NCBI GenBank assembly: GCA_016125285.1
Contig: WGMA01000018.1
Span: forward strand, 1 to 64,000
Direction: 5' to 3'
DNA from: Phycisphaera sp.
Lineage (GTDB): Bacteria > Planctomycetota > Phycisphaerae > Phycisphaerales > Zrk34
DNA: 64,000 bases
The notes under the pieces are model-generated. The model was not told the origin of the DNA and ran no database searches. It saw nothing but the letters and a program-made list of their open reading frames with translations. Positions 39,751 to 48,355 of this stretch are shown one piece after another. Position 1 is the stretch's first letter; each line of letters opens with the position of its first letter. The translations under genes and the position numbers were made by a program.

Positions 39751-40833
39751 ATGAAGACTGGGCACGTCAACATCGTTCGTGGTGGAATCGGGTCGCTGGT
39801 GATGGTCGCGGCGGTGGCGTCGATGGCGTCTGTGGCGTGGGCCGGTCCGTTTACCGACCCGCAGGACCCGAAGCTGCCGGCGGACTTCAAGTTCCAGGGC
39901 GAGTACGCCACGGGGCGCGGCACGCAGAAACTCGGCTGCCAGGTGATCGCGCTGGATCACGGCAAGTTCCAGGCGGTGATCCTGCCGGGCGGGCTGCCGG
40001 GCGCCGGGTGGGACGGGCAGAACAAGTCGCTGATGCAGGGCAGCCTCGAGGGCGACAAGGTGGTGTTCGTGCCGGCGACGGGCAGCCGCAAGTACCTGGC
40101 GGACTCGCCCGACGAGTTCAGCGCGACGCGGAAGTTCCCGCCGGTGGGCCAGAAGGAGATCATCGGCGTGATCGAGGGCGGCGTGCTGACGCTGGGCGCG
40201 GACGGCGCGAAGATCGAGCTGAACCGCGTCGAGCGTAAGAGCCCGACGATGGGCGCGACGCCGCCGGCCGGCGCGACCGTGTTGTTCAGCGGCAAGGCCG
40301 ACGATTTGAAGAACTTCAATGGCGGCCGCTTCGACGAGAAGACCGGGTTCCTGAACACCGACGGGCAGGACATCCGCACGAAGGAGAAGTACATGAACTA
40401 CACGATGCATGTGGAGTTCATGGAGCCGTACAAGCCGGAGGGGCGCGGGCAGGGTCGCGGCAACAGCGGGTTCTACCAGGTCGATCACTACGAGGTGCAG
40501 ATCCTCGACTCGTTCGGTCTCGATGGCGTGGACAACGAGTGCGGCGGGATCTATCACAAGGTGACGCCGAAGGTGAACATGTGCCTGCCGCCGCTGCAGT
40601 GGCAGACGTACGACGTGGACTTCACCAACGCCGTGCAGAAGGACGGGCAGAAGGTCGCCAAGGCGCGGATCACCGTGAAGCTCAACGGCGTGGTCATCCA
40701 CGACAACGTCGAGATCGACGGCCCGACCGGTGGCCACCGCGGCGACCCCGAAGGCACGCCCGGCCCGATCAAACTCCAGGGCCACGGCAATCCGCTGCAG
40801 TTCCGCAACGTGTGGATCGTGCCCAAGGACTGA
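39751..40833 (+). CDS. Secreted DUF1080 protein (3-keto-disaccharide hydrolase-like)
   Basis: A 360-residue protein with a signal peptide (about residues 13-32). An N-terminal region of about 130 residues of unknown fold is followed by a DUF1080 domain from about 168 (ATVLFSGKADDLKNF) to the end (LQFRNVWIVPKD). DUF1080 is a concanavalin-like lectin/glucanase fold. Some members hydrolyse 3-keto-disaccharides, so a role in sugar breakdown outside the cytoplasm is likely but not proven here. It is divergent from the sulfatase, and the two may act on the same sulfated glycan. Confidence 0.88.
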   Translation: MKTGHVNIVRGGIGSLVMVAAVASMASVAWAGPFTDPQDPKLPADFKFQGEYATGRGTQKLGCQVIALDHGKFQAVILPGGLPGAGWDGQNKSLMQGSLEGDKVVFVPATGSRKYLADSPDEFSATRKFPPVGQKEIIGVIEGGVLTLGADGAKIELNRVERKSPTMGATPPAGATVLFSGKADDLKNFNGGRFDEKTGFLNTDGQDIRTKEKYMNYTMHVEFMEPYKPEGRGQGRGNSGFYQVDHYEVQILDSFGLDGVDNECGGIYHKVTPKVNMCLPPLQWQTYDVDFTNAVQKDGQKVAKARITVKLNGVVIHDNVEIDGPTGGHRGDPEGTPGPIKLQGHGNPLQFRNVWIVPKD

Positions 40834-40980
40834 CCGCGACTCTAAACAAATCCGTAAACCTCGCGAACGTGTAGCCTTTGCGCGATTTCCCGCAATAGTA
40901 TTCCAGCGACCCGACGTGGTGGTGGCGGACGGAGCCGTCACGTTTGGCAAGTCGGGTCATTGGGCAAGGGCACGTAATCG

Positions 40981-43359
40981 ATGGCTAAATTTGGGTTTAT
41001 GCTGCTGGCGGGAGCCGTGTGCGCGGCCGCTGCGCCGGTGTTCGGGCAGGCGGGTGGCGAGAAGCCGGCCCCGTCGTTCCGGCACGAGGTGGTGCCGCTG
41101 CTGACGCGATACGGGTGCAGCCAGGGGGCATGTCACGGCAAGCTGGCGGGGCAGAACGGGTTCAAACTGTCGCTGCGTGGGTACGCGCCGGAGGAGGATT
41201 ACGAGCACCTGGTGCTGGAGGGGCGCGGCCGACGGATCAACCACGCGGCGCCGGGCGCGAGCATGATCCTGCTGAAGCCGACCAACACGCTGCCGCACAA
41301 GGGCGGTCGGCTGTTCGACGAAAAGTCGCGGGCATACGACCTGCTGACGCGCTGGATCGCCGCGGGCACGCCGGGCCTGATCGGTGACGAGCCTTCGCTG
41401 AGCCACATCGAGGTGCTCGGCGGCGGGCAGACGATGAAGGTCGGACAGGACGCGCCGCTGCAGGTGATGGCGCACTTCGCCGACGGCGCGGTCCGCGACG
41501 TGACCTGGCTGAGCAAGTACTTCACCAACGACCGCGCGGTGCTCGGCGTGAGCGACGAGGGCGTCGTGCACGCCCAGCGCGAGGGCGCGACGGTCGTGCG
41601 CGTGCACTTCGAGGACCGCGTCGAGATCGTATCGTTCACCGTGCCGCACACCGACCCGGTCGATCCCGCGGCGTACGCGCAGCGTTACAACGAGGTCGAC
41701 AGCCACGTGTACGCGATGCTCAAGGACCTGCGCATCCCGCCCGCGCCGCTGTGCGACGACGCGACGTTCATCCGCCGGGCGAGCCTCGACGTGATCGGCC
41801 GCCTGCCCACGCCCGACGAGGTCAAGGCGTTCGTCGCCGACAGCGCGACGGACAAGCGGGTGAAGCTGGTCGACGCGCTGCTGGCCCGGCCGGAGTATGT
41901 CGACTACTGGTCGCTGCTGCTGGGCGACCTGCTGCAGAACCGCGTGGAACGCGACCACGACGTGCGCGGCGTCAAGGGCGTGCGCAACTTCTACTACTGG
42001 CTGCGCGGGCAGGTCGCGGCGAACCGGCCGTGGGATCAGCTCACGCGCGACATCCTCACGGCGACCGGCGACGTCAACGAGCACCCCGAGGTCGGGTACT
42101 ACATCGTGACCGTCGGTGAGAACCGCGAGGCGCAGAAGTCCGACGTCGTGAACTCCGTCGCGCAGGCGTTCCTCGGCACGCGCATCGGCTGCGCGAAGTG
42201 TCACAATCACCCCGACGAACGCTACACGCAGGACGATTACTACCATTTCTCCGCGTTTTTCAGCCGGATCTCGTTCGATCGCGAGAAACCGGAGACCGGC
42301 ACGACGAAGCTGGTGGTGATGTCGCAGGGCGAGCACGACCAGCACGAGCGGATCGAGAAGATCGAGAAGCAGATCGCCGAGCTGGAGGCGAAGGCGACGA
42401 CGCAGCAGGGCGAAGAGGCGGACAAGACACGCAAGCAGATCGAGCAGAAGCGTCACGAGATCGAGGACGCGCACAAGCGGATCGACGACGAGCAGAAGCG
42501 TCCGGTGGAGGCGCATCAGCCGCGGACGGGCCGCATGGTCGGCGCGCAGCCGTTGGACCGTCAGCCGATCGAGATCTCGCCGGGCGACGACCCGCGTGCG
42601 GCGCTGGCGAAGTGGATCACGGACCTGAAGAACGAGAACTTCAGCGGCTCGATGGTCAACCGCGTGTGGAAGCACTACATGGGCGTCGGGCTGGTCGAGC
42701 CGGTGGACGACCTGCGTCCGAGCAATCCGCCGACGAACGCGGGGCTGTGGCGATACCTCAACGACGAGTTCGTCCGCAGCGGGTTCGACATGAAGCACCT
42801 GATGCGTGTGATCCTCATGTCGCGCGCCTATCAGCACGACTCGACGACGATCGCGCAGAACGCCAACGATCGGCGGTTCTACTCGCACTACTACACGAAG
42901 CGGCTCGATGCGGAGGTGCTGATGGACGCGATCGGCGACGCGACGGGCGTGCCGGACCGCTTCGCCGGTTACCCGGTGGGGCTGCGTTCGATGCAGCTGC
43001 CGGGCCCGCAGGTCGACGCGTACTTCCTCGACACGTTCGGCCGGTCCGACCGCGTCACGGCGTGCGCGTGCGAGCGCGAGGTGACGCTGCCGCAGCTGCT
43101 GCACCTGCAGAACGGCGACGGCGTGGTCGGCAAGATCCGCAACGGCGACAGCCGGCTCGCGCAGCGGCTCAAGGCGTCGAACGACCACGACGCGACGATC
43201 CGCGAGCTGTTCCTCGCGACGCTCTCGCGTGAGCCGCGCGACAGCGAGCTGGCGACGATCCGGCAGATGCTGTCGGAGAAGGACGCGGACGCGGCGGCGG
43301 TGCTGCGTGACGTGTTCTGGGCGTTGATGAACTCGAAGGAGTTTGTGTTCAACCATTGA
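40981..43359 (+). CDS. DUF1549/DUF1553 protein with Ig-like domain and CX4CH motif
   Basis: A 792-residue secreted protein with a signal peptide over about residues 4-23. The first haem-like motif is not CxxCH but C46-S-Q-G-A-C51-H52. An Ig-like (BIG2-type) domain lies at about 140-225 (VLGGGQTMKVGQDAPLQV), then DUF1549 with CAKCH at 404-408, a charged coiled coil at about 448-505 (RIEKIEKQIAELEAK), and DUF1553 to the end. It differs from the other two DUF1549 proteins in its spacing motif and in the coiled coil. A DUF1501 gene follows after a hairpin. The ATG at 40981 starts the signal peptide directly. Confidence 0.9.
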   Translation: MAKFGFMLLAGAVCAAAAPVFGQAGGEKPAPSFRHEVVPLLTRYGCSQGACHGKLAGQNGFKLSLRGYAPEEDYEHLVLEGRGRRINHAAPGASMILLKPTNTLPHKGGRLFDEKSRAYDLLTRWIAAGTPGLIGDEPSLSHIEVLGGGQTMKVGQDAPLQVMAHFADGAVRDVTWLSKYFTNDRAVLGVSDEGVVHAQREGATVVRVHFEDRVEIVSFTVPHTDPVDPAAYAQRYNEVDSHVYAMLKDLRIPPAPLCDDATFIRRASLDVIGRLPTPDEVKAFVADSATDKRVKLVDALLARPEYVDYWSLLLGDLLQNRVERDHDVRGVKGVRNFYYWLRGQVAANRPWDQLTRDILTATGDVNEHPEVGYYIVTVGENREAQKSDVVNSVAQAFLGTRIGCAKCHNHPDERYTQDDYYHFSAFFSRISFDREKPETGTTKLVVMSQGEHDQHERIEKIEKQIAELEAKATTQQGEEADKTRKQIEQKRHEIEDAHKRIDDEQKRPVEAHQPRTGRMVGAQPLDRQPIEISPGDDPRAALAKWITDLKNENFSGSMVNRVWKHYMGVGLVEPVDDLRPSNPPTNAGLWRYLNDEFVRSGFDMKHLMRVILMSRAYQHDSTTIAQNANDRRFYSHYYTKRLDAEVLMDAIGDATGVPDRFAGYPVGLRSMQLPGPQVDAYFLDTFGRSDRVTACACEREVTLPQLLHLQNGDGVVGKIRNGDSRLAQRLKASNDHDATIRELFLATLSREPRDSELATIRQMLSEKDADAAAVLRDVFWALMNSKEFVFNH

Positions 43360-43360
43360 C

Positions 43361-43412
43361 GACGGGTCGGTCGGGCGACTCAGGGCACGACCGCCCGGCC
43401 GACCGTCATTTT
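43361..43412 (+). terminator. Hairpin with T-tract between the two genes of a module
   Basis: GACGGGTCGGTCGGGCG at 43361-43377 pairs with the CGCCCGGCCGACCGTC segment ending at 43407. ATTTTT follows. It starts two bases after the stop of the DUF1549/DUF1553 gene and ends before GGAG (43415-43418) of the DUF1501 gene. As a partial terminator it would reduce the second gene relative to the first. It could also be a processing signal. Confidence 0.55.
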
Positions 43413-43425
43413 TCGGAGACGTGAC

Positions 43426-44778
43426 ATGCTCGACATCTCCCTGCATCGCAAGCATCATCGCCGGTGTGACGGCCTGGCGCGGCGTGACTTCCTCCGCATC
43501 GGCGCGCTCGGGCCGCTGGGCCTGTCGCTGGGCGGGCTGCTGCGGGCGCAGTCGCTGATGGCGGCGAGCGGCGCGCCGTCGGCGCACGCGGGGCGTCGCG
43601 CCAAGGCGAAGTCCGTCATCCTCGTCTACCTCGGCGGCGGCATGTCGCACCACGACACGTTCGACCTCAAGCCCGACGCGCCCGACGACGTGCGCGGGCA
43701 GTACAACTCGATCAAGTCGAACGTGCCCGGCCTGCGCATCAGCGAGAAGCTGCCGATGATGGCGCAGGTGATGGACAAGGTCGCGCTCGTCCGCTCGGGG
43801 GCGCACAACAACGACCACCACGAGACGGCGACGAACTGGGTGCTCAGCGGCCGGTTCGGCTCGGCGTTCGGCGACTACCCGGCGATCGGCGCCGTTGTCG
43901 CGCACGAGACGGGCTTCGTTGGGCGCGTGCTGCCGCCGTACGTGGCGATCCCGAAGAACCCTTCGTTCTCGTGGGAGCTCGGCCGCAGCGCGTATCTCGG
44001 CGGGCGGTACGAATCGTTCCGCGCCGGCGACCCCAACGACGCGAACTACAAGGTGCAGGACCTCACGCCGGTCGAGCCGCTGACCGATCGCCAGACGGCG
44101 CGTCGCAAGACGCTGCTCGGCGCGATCGACACACTGTCGGCCCGCGTTCAGGGTGACGACCAGGTCGCGACCTACGACGAGTACCACCAGCGCGCCGCGA
44201 ACATGATCCTCTCGCCCGAGGCGCAGGCCGCGTTTGACATGGACCGCGAGAAGCCCGAGATGCGCGACCGCTACGGGCGCAGCACGTTCGGTCAGGCCGC
44301 GCTGCTCTCCCGCCGGCTCGTTGAGCGCGGCGTGAAGTTCGTGACGATCAACTACGGCGGGTGGGATCACCACGGCAAGATCTTCGAGGGGCTCGACAAG
44401 AAGCTGCCGGAGTTCGACCGCGGGTTCAGCGCGCTGATCCAGGATCTGCACGACACGGGCCTGTTGAACGACACGCTCGTCGTGGCGTTCGGCGAGTTCG
44501 GGCGCACGCCGAAGATCAACAAGGACGCCGGTCGCGATCACTGGGGCCGCGCCGCGTCGCTGCTGTTTGCCGGCGGCGGCGTCCGTTCAGGCTTCGTGCT
44601 CGGCGAGACCGATCGCACCGGCACCGACGTGACCGACAGGCCCGTCGCGCCCGGCGACGTCGCGGCGACGATCTACGACGCGCTCGGCATCGACCTCGGC
44701 ACGGAACTCCACACGCCCGACGGCCGACCCGTCGGCATCCTCGACACAGGGGCGCCCGTGAATGAACTGTTCGCCTGA
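43426..44778 (+). CDS. DUF1501 family Tat-exported protein
   Basis: A 450-residue DUF1501 protein. The Tat leader LARRDFLRIGALGPLGLSLGG starts near residue 17 (LARRDFLRIGALGP). The mature part shows VILVYLGGGMSHHDTFDLKP near residue 64 and FGEFGRTPKINKDAGRDHWG in the last third (FGEFGRTPKIN, then GRDHWG). GGAG seven bases before the ATG supports the start. It is the partner of the upstream DUF1549/DUF1553 gene. Copy 4 of the palindromic repeat begins 11 bases after its stop. Confidence 0.92.
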   Translation: MLDISLHRKHHRRCDGLARRDFLRIGALGPLGLSLGGLLRAQSLMAASGAPSAHAGRRAKAKSVILVYLGGGMSHHDTFDLKPDAPDDVRGQYNSIKSNVPGLRISEKLPMMAQVMDKVALVRSGAHNNDHHETATNWVLSGRFGSAFGDYPAIGAVVAHETGFVGRVLPPYVAIPKNPSFSWELGRSAYLGGRYESFRAGDPNDANYKVQDLTPVEPLTDRQTARRKTLLGAIDTLSARVQGDDQVATYDEYHQRAANMILSPEAQAAFDMDREKPEMRDRYGRSTFGQAALLSRRLVERGVKFVTINYGGWDHHGKIFEGLDKKLPEFDRGFSALIQDLHDTGLLNDTLVVAFGEFGRTPKINKDAGRDHWGRAASLLFAGGGVRSGFVLGETDRTGTDVTDRPVAPGDVAATIYDALGIDLGTELHTPDGRPVGILDTGAPVNELFA

Positions 44779-44789
44779 TCGCATAATGA

Positions 44790-44922
44790 CCCCTCTCCGC
44801 CAAGTGGGGGAGAGGTTGGGTGAGGGGGATGGATACGCGGACTCGGCGTACGCGGGTGAAACATGCGCCGTGCTCGTTGCGTCGCCCCTCACCCCGGCCC
44901 TCTCCCTGCCAGGGAAAGGGAG
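44790..44922. repeat. Two-armed palindromic intergenic repeat, copy 4
   Basis: Same orientation as copy 3. The left arm at 44790-44832 has CCCTCTCCGCCAAGTGGGGG followed by AGAGGTTGGGTGAGGG. The right arm at 44885-44922 has CCCTCACCCCGGCCCTCTCC followed by a CTGCCAGGG hairpin. It lies between a DUF1501 gene and the PPC-domain gene. It can be read in frame with the latter, giving a spurious peptide with LTPALSLPG, so it complicates the choice of start. Confidence 0.85.
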
Positions 44923-44953
44923 TGGTCGCGCCGCAGATGGTCGCTTAACGACA

Positions 44954-45727
44954 TTGTTGCTCGTGGGCGCGCTGATGTGGTCGTTCTGCCTCACCGCCGT
45001 CGCACGCGGTGAGGACAAGAAGGACGAGAAGAAGCCCGAGCCGCCGGTTCTGATGGTGATCAGCCCGTTGGCGGTGTCGCCGGACAAGAAGACGATGGTC
45101 ACGCTCCGCGGCCTGCGCCTCGACAAGGCGACGGAGGTCGTCGTCAAGGTGGGTGACACGGAGATCAAGCCGGAGATCAAGAACAAGGGCGGCGTGGGCG
45201 TGCCCAACAAGTTCGAGGCGAAGGAGGTCGGCGATCAGCACGTGCAGGTCGAGCTGACGCTGCCCGCCGAGCCGGAGGTCGATCACGTGTCGATCACCGT
45301 CACGACGCCGGACGGCGTAACCGAGCCGCGCGAGCTGCGTGTCATCGCCGCCGACGTGCTGGTCGACGAGAAGGAGGGCAACGACGGCTTCGGCGAGTCG
45401 CAGCCGCTGGAGCCCGGCAAGACGTTCCGCGGCGTGATCCAGCACGAACGTGATGTCGACGTGTTCCGCGTCGACGGCAAGGCGGGGCAGAAGTGGACGT
45501 TCACCATCGCCGCCAATGCGCTGGGGTCGCCGATGGACCCGGCGTTGACGCTGTATGACGCGTCCGGCCGGCTGGTCGCCCGCCGCGACGACGACTCGCT
45601 GGCCACGCGCGACTGCACACTGACCGTCACACTGCCGGCCGACGGCGTGTACCAACTCGGCGTCATCGACAGCCTCGACCACGGCGCCGACATCTTCTCG
45701 TACCTGCTGACCGCGAGCGTGGAGTGA
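44954..45727 (+). CDS. Secreted protein with Ig/TIG-like and pre-peptidase C-terminal domains
   Basis: About 257 residues. A signal peptide (LLLVGALMWSFCLTAVARG) is followed by a charged linker (EDKKDEKKPEPP) and a TIG/IPT-like beta domain. A C-terminal PPC domain contains DVDVFRVDGKAGQKWTFTI and DPALTLYDASGRLVARRDD. PPC domains are common on secreted planctomycete enzymes. No catalytic domain is present, so it may be a subunit or binding partner of the preceding module. The start is uncertain. The frame is open back to 44762 through the palindromic repeat, but that extension is repeat-derived. TTG 44954, TTG 44957 or GTG 44963 would place the signal peptide at the N-terminus. Confidence 0.7.
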   Translation: MLLVGALMWSFCLTAVARGEDKKDEKKPEPPVLMVISPLAVSPDKKTMVTLRGLRLDKATEVVVKVGDTEIKPEIKNKGGVGVPNKFEAKEVGDQHVQVELTLPAEPEVDHVSITVTTPDGVTEPRELRVIAADVLVDEKEGNDGFGESQPLEPGKTFRGVIQHERDVDVFRVDGKAGQKWTFTIAANALGSPMDPALTLYDASGRLVARRDDDSLATRDCTLTVTLPADGVYQLGVIDSLDHGADIFSYLLTASVE

Positions 45728-45777
45728 CCGGCCCGCCGTTCGGTCGCGTATCCCGCGGCAACGACACGTTTTTTGTC

Positions 45778-45805
45778 TTGCAGGGGTTATGCAAGTCTGT
45801 TAGAA
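45778..45805 (+). promoter_or_regulatory. Promoter candidate for the kinase/STAS/mla operon
   Basis: TTGCAG at 45778-45783 and TTAGAA at 45800-45805 are separated by 16 bases, just upstream of the first gene of the operon. A small hairpin (CTTGCA pairing with TGCAAG at 45790-45795) overlaps the spacer. The match to consensus is only moderate. Confidence 0.3.
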
Positions 45806-45815
45806 GTGCGCACCG

Positions 45816-46274
45816 ATGAGCACTCGACAGTTCTCAGTCATGGCGCCGGCCGAAGCGCAGTACCTCAAAGCGCTGCGGGGGTTCTTTCAGCCGATCCTCG
45901 AGGCCGAGTACCCCGAGAAGGGCAGCATGCTGGTGCTGGCGTTGGACGAGGCGTGCAGCAACGTCGTCAAGCACCGGCGCAACGCGCTGATGGAAGGCAT
46001 GGTGCACGTGCGGGCGACGATCGGCGGCGGGGCGATCCGCATCGAGATCGGCGACTTCTGCGGCACCGATGACATCCCGAACATCAAGCCGCGCGACCTG
46101 GCGGACGTCCGGCCCGGCGGGCTGGGCACGCACTTCATCGCCGAGATCATGGACAGCGTGTCGTTTCAGCCGGAACCGGGGTTCCCGGGACGCATGGCGC
46201 TGGTGTTGGAGAAGCGGACGGCCGGTACGGGCTCGCCCGCCAAGGACGAAGGGGCACAGGACGATGGCGATTAA
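45816..46274 (+). CDS. RsbW-like anti-sigma factor / serine protein kinase
   Basis: A 152-residue protein of the GHKL ATPase fold, as in RsbW and SpoIIAB. The N-box is seen in LALDEACSNVVKH at about residues 41-53, the G1 box in IEIGDFCG near 77 and the G2 loop in RPGGLGTHFI near 100. Such kinases bind a sigma factor or another target and phosphorylate a STAS-domain antagonist on serine. The STAS gene overlaps its 3' end by 11 bases, so the two are translated together. No sigma factor gene lies in this operon; instead mla genes follow. The target could therefore be the transporter or a distant sigma factor. Confidence 0.88.
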   Translation: MSTRQFSVMAPAEAQYLKALRGFFQPILEAEYPEKGSMLVLALDEACSNVVKHRRNALMEGMVHVRATIGGGAIRIEIGDFCGTDDIPNIKPRDLADVRPGGLGTHFIAEIMDSVSFQPEPGFPGRMALVLEKRTAGTGSPAKDEGAQDDGD

Positions 46275-46581
46275 AGTGGACACGCTCAACGAAGGCGGCG
46301 TGACGATCCTCAAGGTGACCGGCGAGGTCGACCTCGAGTCGTCGCCGGCGCTGCACGATCAGATCACGAAGCTGATCCGATCGGGTGTGCCGCTGAAGGT
46401 CGACCTGTCGGACGTGCCTTACATGGACTCCTCGGGCATTGCCGTGCTGACCCAGGGACTCAAGCTCTCGCAGCAGAAGGGCGTGGCGTACGCGCTGCTG
46501 AATCCCAGCACGCAGGTTCAGGCCGTGATTGACCTGGCCCTGCTGTCACAGCTGTTCACGATCGAACACACGGACGCGTGA
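46264..46581 (+). CDS. STAS-domain protein (anti-anti-sigma factor or MlaB-like)
   Basis: A 105-residue single-domain STAS protein. The phosphorylation loop reads VPYMDSSGIAVL at about residues 52-63 and keeps the serine that kinases of the SpoIIAB type modify. It overlaps the kinase gene upstream and ends one base before the mlaE start. In E. coli the STAS protein MlaB is a subunit of the MlaFEDB lipid transporter, so this protein could be MlaB-like, an RsbV-like antagonist, or both. The DSSG motif is closer to RsbV and SpoIIAA. Start ATG 46264 is the only sensible one for the domain. Confidence 0.9.
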   Translation: MAIKVDTLNEGGVTILKVTGEVDLESSPALHDQITKLIRSGVPLKVDLSDVPYMDSSGIAVLTQGLKLSQQKGVAYALLNPSTQVQAVIDLALLSQLFTIEHTDA

Positions 46582-46582
46582 C

Positions 46583-47437
46583 ATGGCCGGCGGCTCCATC
46601 AAATCCAGCCCGCTCAATCCGCTCGTGCTGTGTGGCAGCGTCGGTCGACGCGCGATCGGGTTTGCCGGTTCCCTCCGCGCAGGCCTCGAACACCTCGGCG
46701 GCATGTGGCGGATGTTCGTCTGGGCGATCTACTACTGCACCATCGGCCCGCTGACCGGCAAGTCCAAGCTGCGCGGCCAGCTGTTCCCGATGATGTCGAA
46801 CGTCGGCGTCAAGTCGTTTCCCATCGTCTTCCTCATCGCTGCGCTCATCGGGGCGATCCTTGTGCTGCAGACCGGCGACGTGCTCAAGAAGTACGGCCAG
46901 ATCAACGAAGCCCCGGGCGTCGTGGCGCTGTCGATGACGCTCGAGCTCGGTCCGCTGATGACCGCGGTGATCCTCGCGGCGCGCGTCGGCGCGTCCTTCA
47001 CCGCCGTGCTCGCGTCGATGAAGATCAATGACGAGCTGCTGGCGCTGGAGACGATGGCGATCCACCCCGTCGGCTACCTCGTCGCGCCGCGGTTCCTGAG
47101 CATGGTCATCATGGTGCCGTGCCTGACCGTCATGGCGTACCTCGTCGGCATGCTCGGTGGGTCGGTCGTGGCGTTCAGCAACTACGACATCCCCACGTCG
47201 ATCTACGTGCTCAAGACGACGTTCTACCTCGAGATGAAGCACATCCTCTCGGGCCTGATGAAGTCCGAGGTGTTCGGCGTCATCATCGCGATCGTCTGCT
47301 GCTACAACGGGTTCATCACGACGGGCGGCCCGATGGGCCTCGGCCGCAGCACGATGGTCGCGGTCGTGACCAGTCTCGTGCTGATCATCGTGGCGGACGC
47401 GATCCTCACCGCCGTCGTGATCAATTACATCCTCTAG
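46583..47437 (+). CDS. mlaE: MlaE family phospholipid ABC transporter permease
   Basis: A 284-residue integral membrane protein of the MlaE (DUF140) family, close to the usual 260. Five hydrophobic segments are visible from residue 75 on, including FPIVFLIAALIGAILVLQTG and TMVAVVTSLVLIIVADAIL. The family motif region LGPLMTAVILAARVGASFTA lies near 128 and is followed by ETMAIHPVGYLVAPRFLS. The first 50 residues hold the amphipathic interface helix. With MlaF and MlaD it moves phospholipids between the inner membrane and the periplasm. The ATG at 46583 follows the STAS stop by one base. Confidence 0.93.
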   Translation: MAGGSIKSSPLNPLVLCGSVGRRAIGFAGSLRAGLEHLGGMWRMFVWAIYYCTIGPLTGKSKLRGQLFPMMSNVGVKSFPIVFLIAALIGAILVLQTGDVLKKYGQINEAPGVVALSMTLELGPLMTAVILAARVGASFTAVLASMKINDELLALETMAIHPVGYLVAPRFLSMVIMVPCLTVMAYLVGMLGGSVVAFSNYDIPTSIYVLKTTFYLEMKHILSGLMKSEVFGVIIAIVCCYNGFITTGGPMGLGRSTMVAVVTSLVLIIVADAILTAVVINYIL

Positions 47438-47449
47438 CCGGAGCGCCGC

Positions 47450-48244
47450 GTGTCCGACATCATGATCGAGGTCGACAACGTCACCAAGAGCTTCGGCGAT
47501 TTCGTCGTGCTGCGCGGTGTGACGTGTCAGCTTCGGCGGGGCGAGACGATGTGCGTCCTGGGCGGGTCGGGCGGCGGCAAGTCCACGCTGCTGAAGATCA
47601 TGATCGGGGCGATCCGTCCGACGTCGGGGCGCGTGATCATCGACGGCGACGATATCAGCCGCATGCCCGAGGCGCAGCTCAACAAGGTGCGACGGAAGTT
47701 CGGCGTGATGTTCCAGGGCGGGGCGCTGCTGAACTCGATGACGGTCGGCGAGAACATCGCGCTGCCCCTGCACTACCACACGAAGCTCGACGCCGACACG
47801 ATCGGCACGATGGTGAAGATCAAGCTCCAGCAGGTCGACCTGCTGCACGCCGAACATCGACTGCCCGCGGAGCTGTCGGGCGGCATGCAGAAGCGCGCCG
47901 CGGTGGCGCGGGCGCTGGCGCTGGACCCGAAGATCCTGTTCTACGACGAGCCCTCGGCCGGCCTGGACCCGATCACCACCACCCGCGTCGACTTCCTGAT
48001 CAACAAGCTGCGCGACCGCATGCGGATGAGCAACGTCGTGGTCACGCACGTGATGGAGTCCGTGCAGCGGATCGCCGACCACATTGTTATGCTCGACAAG
48101 GGAAACGTGATCCTCGACGGCACGCTCGCGGACCTGATGGCCAGCGAGGACCCGCGGATCAGCACGTTCCGCACGGGCGAATACGCGGAGGGCGCCGAGG
48201 GCATCACGAGCACGGCGGACTATATGAAGGACCTGTTGATGTGA
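47450..48244 (+). CDS. mlaF: MlaF family ABC transporter ATPase
   Basis: A 264-residue ATPase. Walker A is GGSGGGKST at residues 38-46, the Q-loop lies in GVMFQGGALLNSMTVGEN, the signature is LSGGM at 142-146 and Walker B is FYDEP at 164-168, followed by SAGLDPIT. The LNSMTVGENIALPL segment and GLDPIT are typical of MlaF and distinguish it from other ATPases. It powers the MlaE permease from the cytosolic side. The start is GTG at 47450, 12 bases after the mlaE stop. A heptamer-repeat element overlaps its stop codon. Confidence 0.94.
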   Translation: MSDIMIEVDNVTKSFGDFVVLRGVTCQLRRGETMCVLGGSGGGKSTLLKIMIGAIRPTSGRVIIDGDDISRMPEAQLNKVRRKFGVMFQGGALLNSMTVGENIALPLHYHTKLDADTIGTMVKIKLQQVDLLHAEHRLPAELSGGMQKRAAVARALALDPKILFYDEPSAGLDPITTTRVDFLINKLRDRMRMSNVVVTHVMESVQRIADHIVMLDKGNVILDGTLADLMASEDPRISTFRTGEYAEGAEGITSTADYMKDLLM

Positions 48245-48350
48245 TTTTTGAATTTTGATTTTCGATTTTTGATTTCACGAGCACGCCGCGTCGCACGAGC
48301 CGCGATGCTCATATCAAAAATCAGAATTCTAAGATCAAAAATCGGAATAT
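48243..48350. repeat. Paired 7-bp-period repeat arrays between mlaF and mlaD
   Basis: The left array at 48243-48277 has five heptamers (GATTTTT, GAATTTT, GATTTTC, GATTTTT, GATTTCA) and begins at the mlaF stop codon. The right array at 48311-48350 has heptamers in the opposite orientation (for example AAATCAG, AGATCAA, AAATCGG). The core is 33 bases. The element fills the whole gap between the two genes and ends six bases before the mlaD ATG. Confidence 0.8.
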
Positions 48351-48355
48351 CGACC

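Noticed and set aside
40957-44541. A 1194-codon minus-strand open frame opposite a DUF1549/DUF1553 + DUF1501 module
   Set aside because: Shadow composition; the sense genes have signal sequences, haem motifs and a Shine-Dalgarno.
48248-48355. A longer N-terminus for MlaD starting at 48248
   Set aside because: These 36 codons are read from the heptamer repeat. The ATG at 48356 places the membrane anchor at the N-terminus as in other MlaD proteins.
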